From Paenibacillus sp. JQZ6Y-1 (GTDB lineage Bacteria; Bacillota; Bacilli; Paenibacillales; Paenibacillaceae): 64,000 nt of DNA. The notes below the pieces were generated by a model. The model did not search any database. It had not been told where the DNA came from and saw only the letters and a list, made by a program, of their open reading frames with translations. The stretch spans positions 124,001 through 188,000 of the forward strand of contig NZ_JBFDUZ010000004.1 of NCBI RefSeq assembly GCF_040719145.1, given 5' to 3'. The translations under genes and the position numbers were made by a program. Of this stretch, positions 59,532-64,000 are shown piece by piece; position 1 is the stretch's first letter, and each line of letters opens with the position of its first letter.

Positions 59532-60485
59532 ATGTCACAGACCAAATCCGTATATTTTAACCATGATGCCGGTGTCGATGACCTGGTATCCCTGTTTATG
59601 CTGCTGCAAATGGACAATGTGCAATTGACCGGTGTATCGGTTATTCCAGCCGACGGTTACTTAGAGCCGGGCGCCGATGCCAGCCGCAAAATCATTGACC
59701 GTTTCGGTACGTATGCGCCTGAAACTGCCAAATCCAATTCGCGCGGTAAAAACCCATTTCCACCGGCATGGCGTATGCACACCTTTTACGTGGATGCGCT
59801 GCCGATCCTGAATGAATCCGGCAAAATGGAAGCGCCATTGTCGGAACTTCCAGCACATCGTCATATGATCCAACAACTGCTGCAAACCGAAGGCAAAACG
59901 ACGCTGCTGTTCACTGGTCCGCTGACGGATCTAGCGCGCGCGCTAGACGAAGCACCAGAGATCGAGGAGAAGATCGAGAAGCTGGTTTGGATGGGCGGCG
60001 GCTTTGAACGTGGGAATGTCGATGAGCCAGAGCATGACGGTACTGCTGAATGGAATGTATTCTGGGACCCAGAAGCTGCGCATCGCGTATGGCAAAGCGG
60101 CATCGAGATTGATCTGGTTGCACTGGAAAGCACAATCAAAGTTCCACTGGATCTGAAGATCCGCAAACGCTGGTCGTCGGAGCGTCGGTACGAGGGTGTA
60201 GATTTCCTCGGTAACTGTTACGCTTGTTGTCCGCCGCTTGTGCATATGGAGAACAACTCCACATATTATTTCTGGGATGTGCTGACGACGCTATCGATTG
60301 GCAAGCCAGAGCTGGTTAGCAAAAAAACGATCGACTGCGTCGTTATCCCTGATGGTCCATCACAAGGCAGAACGGTGGAGCAGGCAGATGGTCGTCCAGT
60401 CAATCTGGTATACGATACTGATCCAGAAGCATTTGCCGACTATATGATCGAATTGGCAAAAAAATCTGCACCAGCGCGTTACTGA
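59532..60485 (+). CDS. Nucleoside hydrolase family protein, altered metal motif
   Basis: 317 residues; GGGGGAATC precedes ATG 59532. Fold of inosine-uridine nucleoside hydrolases: TTLLFTGPLTDLARAL, LVWMGGGFERGNV, EWNVFWDPEAAHRV. The N-terminal Ca2+-site, DxDxGxDD in the family, is NHDAGVDD here: first Asp is Asn. It may therefore have changed metal or substrate use. A second, canonical hydrolase lies at 62393 in the same region. Confidence 0.88.
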   Translation: MSQTKSVYFNHDAGVDDLVSLFMLLQMDNVQLTGVSVIPADGYLEPGADASRKIIDRFGTYAPETAKSNSRGKNPFPPAWRMHTFYVDALPILNESGKMEAPLSELPAHRHMIQQLLQTEGKTTLLFTGPLTDLARALDEAPEIEEKIEKLVWMGGGFERGNVDEPEHDGTAEWNVFWDPEAAHRVWQSGIEIDLVALESTIKVPLDLKIRKRWSSERRYEGVDFLGNCYACCPPLVHMENNSTYYFWDVLTTLSIGKPELVSKKTIDCVVIPDGPSQGRTVEQADGRPVNLVYDTDPEAFADYMIELAKKSAPARY

Positions 60486-60644
60486 TCCAGAAGCGGGTGT
60501 GCGGTTGAAGATGCCGCAGGCGCGTGTCCATTGCGTCTCGTCTTTCTCCGTAGCCCGCTGATCGTCCTACGTGATCATTGGTTTGCATGTTTACATGTAA
60601 TGTTCGCTTTTGGAGCATAATCTGAATTTTAAAATGATATTGTC

Positions 60645-60673
60645 TTGCTTGTACCGATTCATTTATGTATAAT
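60645..60673 (+). promoter_or_regulatory. Promoter of the DUF2294 gene
   Basis: TTGCTT (60645-60650), 17-base spacer, TATAAT (60668-60673). Confidence 0.7.
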
Positions 60674-60724
60674 AACAGGGTCAGTACACGACAATGTACG
60701 ACATTTTCCGGCGAAGGTGATAAC

Positions 60725-61084
60725 ATGAATCCTCTCCCTCTGGACCATAATGAGTCCAAGAAACGGATGGCACAGCTGTATAACGAAGTATCCAAGGAGC
60801 TATTCGGTTACGGAACGACGCTGCTGCGTGTGACCGTGGAGGATGGACTGATTACCTTTCAAGCACGACACCGACGCTCACCGCGCTCGGCAGCGCTGGA
60901 AGGGGAAGACCTTGCGCTCAAGCAGGAAGTGGATTTTCGCTTATCAATGGTATACAAGCGCAAATTCCGCGAAAAGCTAGAGCAGGACATGCAATTGAAT
61001 ATTGAAGCGATTTTGCGTGACTATGACGCGCCGACCCAGTGGGCATTTACGAATGTGATTCTGGTGAAGCAGCCTCAGGCGTAA
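60725..61084 (+). CDS. DUF2294 (MpsC-like) family protein
   Basis: 119 residues from ATG 60725 (MNPLPLDHNESKKRMAQLYNEVSKELFGYG), GAAGGTG upstream. GTTLLRVTVEDGLITFQARHRRSP and FREKLEQDMQ match the DUF2294 family, members of which include MpsC, part of a reported Na+/membrane-potential system in Staphylococcus. It has its own promoter and no neighbour of that system here. Cytoplasmic; precise role unknown. Confidence 0.82.
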   Translation: MNPLPLDHNESKKRMAQLYNEVSKELFGYGTTLLRVTVEDGLITFQARHRRSPRSAALEGEDLALKQEVDFRLSMVYKRKFREKLEQDMQLNIEAILRDYDAPTQWAFTNVILVKQPQA

Positions 61085-61195
61085 GAACGCTTTGCGCTAT
61101 GTTGATCTGGCTGGCGGATTTCCCTTTTTGATCTATCTTAAAGGTTGACCGCATGGCACAGGCTGCAACGGGTACCGCTTTTCCTTTGTTTATCG

Positions 61196-61240
61196 AAGAA
61201 AAGTGTTCTTGTTCTCTGACAAGAATACTTTTCTTTTTTG
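61196..61240 (+). terminator. Hairpin terminator close to the next gene's start
   Basis: AAGAAAAGTGTTCTTGT pairs with ACAAGAATACTTTTCTT (one mismatch), then Ts. The next gene starts only 47 bases on, so unless a promoter lies within the hairpin this acts as an attenuator for the ABC operon. Confidence 0.75.
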
Positions 61241-61286
61241 TTTTTTACAGGCAAGCCGATTGATCATTTTAAAGGGGGATTTGACA

Positions 61287-62372
61287 ATGTTCAAAAAGAC
61301 GTGGATGAGTGGAATACTAGCGCTGTCGCTGGCTGGAGTAGGATTGGCTGGTTGCGGCACGACGATTGACGGACCCGGAGGCAGCACAAGCAGCAGCTCT
61401 GGCAGCAGTGACGGCAAGCCGAAGCTGGTGATCTCGACATGGGGCTTCTCCGAGGATTTTCTGCAACAATCGGTATTTGAACCGTTTGAAAAGGAGCATA
61501 ACGTCGACATTGTGCTGGAGACAGGCAATAACGCCGAGCGTCTGAACAAGATTCGTCAAGGCAGCTCCAACGTCGATCTGATCTACCTGTCTGATTATTA
61601 CGCACAGCAGGGCATCGACGAAGGTCTGTTTGACACCATCGATCGCAGCAAAATTCCGAACATCAACAACATTTATGACATTGCCAAAGCGCCAAATGGT
61701 GACCAGTACGGTCCTGCCTATACCGTCGCGCAACTCGGGATCGCTTATAACCCAGATATGGTCAGCGGCGAAGTGAAATCATGGTCCGATCTGTGGAAAC
61801 CGGAATTCAAAGGCAATCTGACCATGCCAGCTATTACCGCCACTGCTGGTCCGATGATGGTGGATGCCGCTTCCCGTACTGCAGGCGACAAGCAATTTAA
61901 CGAGGACGCTGCATTTACCCAACTGACCAAGCTGAATGACAGTGTAGTCAAATACTACAGTCAGACCTCCGAATACGTGAATATGATCGGTCAAGGCGAG
62001 ATCGCTGGTGGACCGATTATGGAAATGTACTTTAAAGATATTCAAGCAGCCGTACCAAACGCCAAATTCGTCTCACCAGAAGATGGCGGGTATGCAGTCA
62101 TCAACACCGTGAACATCGTCAAAGGCAGTGCCAACAAAGAACTGGCAGAAGAATTCATCGACTGGCAGCTGGGCAAGGATGTACAGGAAGCCTCCGCCAA
62201 AGCAAAGGTCGATTCCCCAGTCAATACGCAAGTGGTACTGACCGACGAGGAAGCACAGGGACTGACATATGGTGCTGACGTGATCGAAAGCCTACGCAAG
62301 CTCGATATGAAATTCGTCAACGACAATATGCCAACATGGACCGACCGTTGGAACCGTGAAATCGGCGGCTGA
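61287..62372 (+). CDS. ABC transporter substrate-binding lipoprotein, PotD-like
   Basis: 361 residues from ATG 61287 (MFKKTWMSGILALSLAG), AAAGGGGG upstream. Lipobox VGLAGCGTT (Cys at about 24), then LVISTWGFSEDFLQQSVFEPFEKEHNVDIV, a spermidine/putrescine-type (PotD) solute-binding fold. Followed at 20 bases by a nucleoside hydrolase and then a PotB-like permease, so the ligand may be a nucleoside or other base-containing compound rather than a polyamine; that is inference from neighbours. Confidence 0.9.
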   Translation: MFKKTWMSGILALSLAGVGLAGCGTTIDGPGGSTSSSSGSSDGKPKLVISTWGFSEDFLQQSVFEPFEKEHNVDIVLETGNNAERLNKIRQGSSNVDLIYLSDYYAQQGIDEGLFDTIDRSKIPNINNIYDIAKAPNGDQYGPAYTVAQLGIAYNPDMVSGEVKSWSDLWKPEFKGNLTMPAITATAGPMMVDAASRTAGDKQFNEDAAFTQLTKLNDSVVKYYSQTSEYVNMIGQGEIAGGPIMEMYFKDIQAAVPNAKFVSPEDGGYAVINTVNIVKGSANKELAEEFIDWQLGKDVQEASAKAKVDSPVNTQVVLTDEEAQGLTYGADVIESLRKLDMKFVNDNMPTWTDRWNREIGG

Positions 62373-62392
62373 TAGATCGCGCTGATCCTACT

Positions 62393-63373
62393 ATGGAAAG
62401 GATGAACCTGCAACCCATGAATACGCAAAGCAGCAAACGTACCGTCATCATGGATGTGGATACTGGAATTGACGACGCACTTGGTATCATGCTTGCCGTC
62501 GGTAGTGGCGACTGCGACATCCTCGGCATTACGACTGTGAATGGCAATGTCTCACTGGAACAGGCAACGAACAATACGTTGAAAATCACGCAGCTGATCC
62601 AGCATAACGAGATTCCCATCTATCGCGGTGCCAACGCACCGCTGGTGCGCAAGCCAACATTTGAACATGCCGTGCATGGCAATGATGGAATCGGCGGCGC
62701 ACTGCGAGACATGGATGTGCAGCGAGGAACCGAGGCACAGCCTGCGCATGAGTTTATTATTGAGCAGGTGATGAAACATCCCGGCGAAATCACTCTGATC
62801 ATGACCGCACCGCTGACCAACTTAGCACGCGCTCTGCTGTGTCAGCCCGACCTGCCACAATATGTGCGCGAGGTGGTCATCATGGGCGGCGCAGTCAACG
62901 AATACGGCAACATCACACCAACTGCCGAATACAACATCTACGTCGATCCCGAAGCCGCCAAACAAGTTTTCGCCGCCGGATTCCAGAATATTGTACTTGT
63001 TCCGCTCGACGTCACTCGGCGTGTACTGCTCGACCGCAACCATCTGGCTGCTCTCGCACGCACCGCCAAACCGGATATCGCTGCCTACGTCCGCCAAAGC
63101 ACATCCGACTATATGCAGCGCTACGAACAACGCAACGGCGTACAAGCCTGCGCCATGCACGACCCACTAGCCGTAGCCGCCGCCCTAAAACCCGACCTGC
63201 TAGGCACAACCGCCTACCACGTCGACGTCGAAACCAATAGCGACCTCTGCGACGGTCAAACCGTCTGCGATTTCCAAAACCGCTTGGGCAAACAACCCAA
63301 CATTCAAGTCGCCCTAACCGTAGACCATATCGAATTCTTCCACTACTTCCTAAGCGCTCTAAGCAGGTTGTAG
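62393..63373 (+). CDS. Inosine-uridine-preferring nucleoside hydrolase
   Basis: 326 residues from ATG 62393; ATG 62417 (MNTQSSKRT) has an AAAGGATG site 12 bases upstream and is an alternative start. Canonical MDVDTGIDDALGIML (Ca2+ aspartates), TLIMTAPLTNLARALL, VIMGGAV, EYNIYVDPEAAKQVF and MHDPLAVA. It splits ribonucleosides to base and ribose. Lies between the binding protein and permease of an ABC system, which suggests uptake and hydrolysis of nucleosides. Its 3' end uses C-rich, G-poor codons. Confidence 0.92.
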   Translation: MERMNLQPMNTQSSKRTVIMDVDTGIDDALGIMLAVGSGDCDILGITTVNGNVSLEQATNNTLKITQLIQHNEIPIYRGANAPLVRKPTFEHAVHGNDGIGGALRDMDVQRGTEAQPAHEFIIEQVMKHPGEITLIMTAPLTNLARALLCQPDLPQYVREVVIMGGAVNEYGNITPTAEYNIYVDPEAAKQVFAAGFQNIVLVPLDVTRRVLLDRNHLAALARTAKPDIAAYVRQSTSDYMQRYEQRNGVQACAMHDPLAVAAALKPDLLGTTAYHVDVETNSDLCDGQTVCDFQNRLGKQPNIQVALTVDHIEFFHYFLSALSRL

Positions 63374-63463
63374 TATCTAGACACAACTAACAAATCAAAC
63401 TGTAAGACCCAAAGCGCAGTGATTTTAATCTCTACCTTGCCCCACCACCCAAAGTGGGATTCA

Positions 63464-63595
63464 GCACAGAGCGGAGGGAAGGGAATAGGGGATAAGGACG
63501 ACCTTGGAACGCGGGAATCTACAGTTTTCATAAACCATTCGTAGATTCCCGCGTTCCACCGGAGGACGTTCCCCTATCCCTTCCCGCAGCGGACG
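63464..63595 (+). repeat. ~130-base palindromic hairpin element (copy B)
   Basis: Perfect 18-bp inner stem TGGAACGCGGGAATCTAC (63505-63522) with 63541-63558, 18-base loop, and outer stem AAGGGAATAGGGG/CCCCTATCCCTT with one bulged A. Homologous to copy A at 758-890; differences between copies are compensated in the opposite arm. It too stands just before a permease gene. Confidence 0.75.
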
Positions 63596-63644
63596 CCCTG
63601 CAATCCCACCAACCACCAACTAAATTAAAACTCAAGGAGCGCCC

Positions 63645-64000
63645 ATGACCAAATCAAGGCACATCTACTGGCTGCTCCTGCCCGGTCTGCTATTCTTGAC
63701 CGTCTTCATGCTGGTGCCGATCATTCTGACGATCGGGTCCACCTTTGTACAGGAAGGCAGACCGACGCTGGACGGCTATCTGCATTTTTTCAAAGACGCG
63801 TACTTCAACAAAATTCTGCTGACCACACTCAAAGTCAGCCTGCTTACCACGTTAATCTGCATCGTGCTTGGCTATCCAGTCGCCTTTTACATATCCCGGC
63901 TGGGCAAACGTCCGAAGGCAATTTTGCTGGCACTGTCGATTTTCCCATTGCTGACCAGCCCGGTTGTGCGCTCGTTCAGCTGGATGATCATACTCGGTCG
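63645..64000 (+). CDS. ABC transporter permease, PotB-like (3' end outside window)
   Basis: From ATG 63645 (MTKSRHIYWLLLPGLLFLTVF), CAAGGAG upstream, the frame runs open past the window end for 118 codons. Two to three membrane helices with FYISRLGKRPKAILLALSIFPLLTSPVVRSFSW, typical of PotB/CysU-type permeases (the second helix cluster before the EAA loop). It belongs with the PotD-like binding protein upstream; another permease and an ATPase are expected beyond the window. Confidence 0.88.
   Translation, partial: MTKSRHIYWLLLPGLLFLTVFMLVPIILTIGSTFVQEGRPTLDGYLHFFKDAYFNKILLTTLKVSLLTTLICIVLGYPVAFYISRLGKRPKAILLALSIFPLLTSPVVRSFSWMIILG

Overview
The window looks like chromosomal DNA of a Gram-positive, spore-former-type Bacillota, most likely Paenibacillaceae. 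The evidence is strong AAGGAGG-type ribosome sites, TTG/GTG starts, an S-layer (SLH) surface protein, three secreted copper-amine-oxidase-N 'stalk' proteins, a PbuE pump under an adenine riboswitch, a KimA-like potassium importer, CidR/CidAB, an AbrB-type regulator and many MFS/ABC/MATE exporters. The assignment is from gene content only. No rRNA, tRNA, CRISPR array, transposase or prophage was seen.

Layout. 0-2.6 kb: end of a sugar ABC operon (binding protein, two permeases). 3-12 kb: amidohydrolase, DUF2252 protein, GNAT, secreted proteins, then a MocR regulator divergent from an EamA exporter. 12-19 kb: secreted protein, KimA-like importer, stalk protein, MATE pump. 19-22.5 kb: FGE-like protein and an ArsR/MFS pair sharing an operator. 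22.7-24.6 kb: a GNAT gene followed by eleven tandem mini-genes for 12-15-residue Ile-rich peptides, closed by a strong terminator; this is the most unusual locus. 24.7-32.7 kb: stalk proteins, MerR-methyltransferase fusion, cysteine-rich repeat-like protein, DUF4385, GlcNAc PTS with its PRD antiterminator, AT-rich secreted pair. 32.9-43 kb: MFS/LysR pair, riboswitch-pbuE, degraded hydrolase, two DUF2087 proteins, AbrB-zinc-HTH regulator, cidAB/cidR. 43-49.4 kb: NLP-type secreted toxin, nuclease-helicase, SLH protein. 49.8-54 kb: MarR plus heterodimeric ABC exporter. 54-59 kb: AlkA, APH-fold kinase, a 57-residue Cys protein, YitT, lipid kinase. 59.5-64 kb: two nucleoside hydrolases, a DUF2294 protein, and a PotD/PotB-like ABC system cut by the window end.

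How genes work together. Several regulator-target pairs can be read from the DNA: MocR/EamA with repeated CTGTTCT half-sites; ArsR/MFS with CGGTCA-N8-TGACCG in both promoters; CidR/CidAB with a LysR-type box; MarR/ABC exporter in one overlapping operon; PRD antiterminator/PTS; adenine riboswitch/PbuE. Purine metabolism recurs (PbuE, two nucleoside hydrolases). Two ABC operons carry homologous ~130-base hairpin elements just ahead of a permease gene, suggesting intra-operon tuning of expression.
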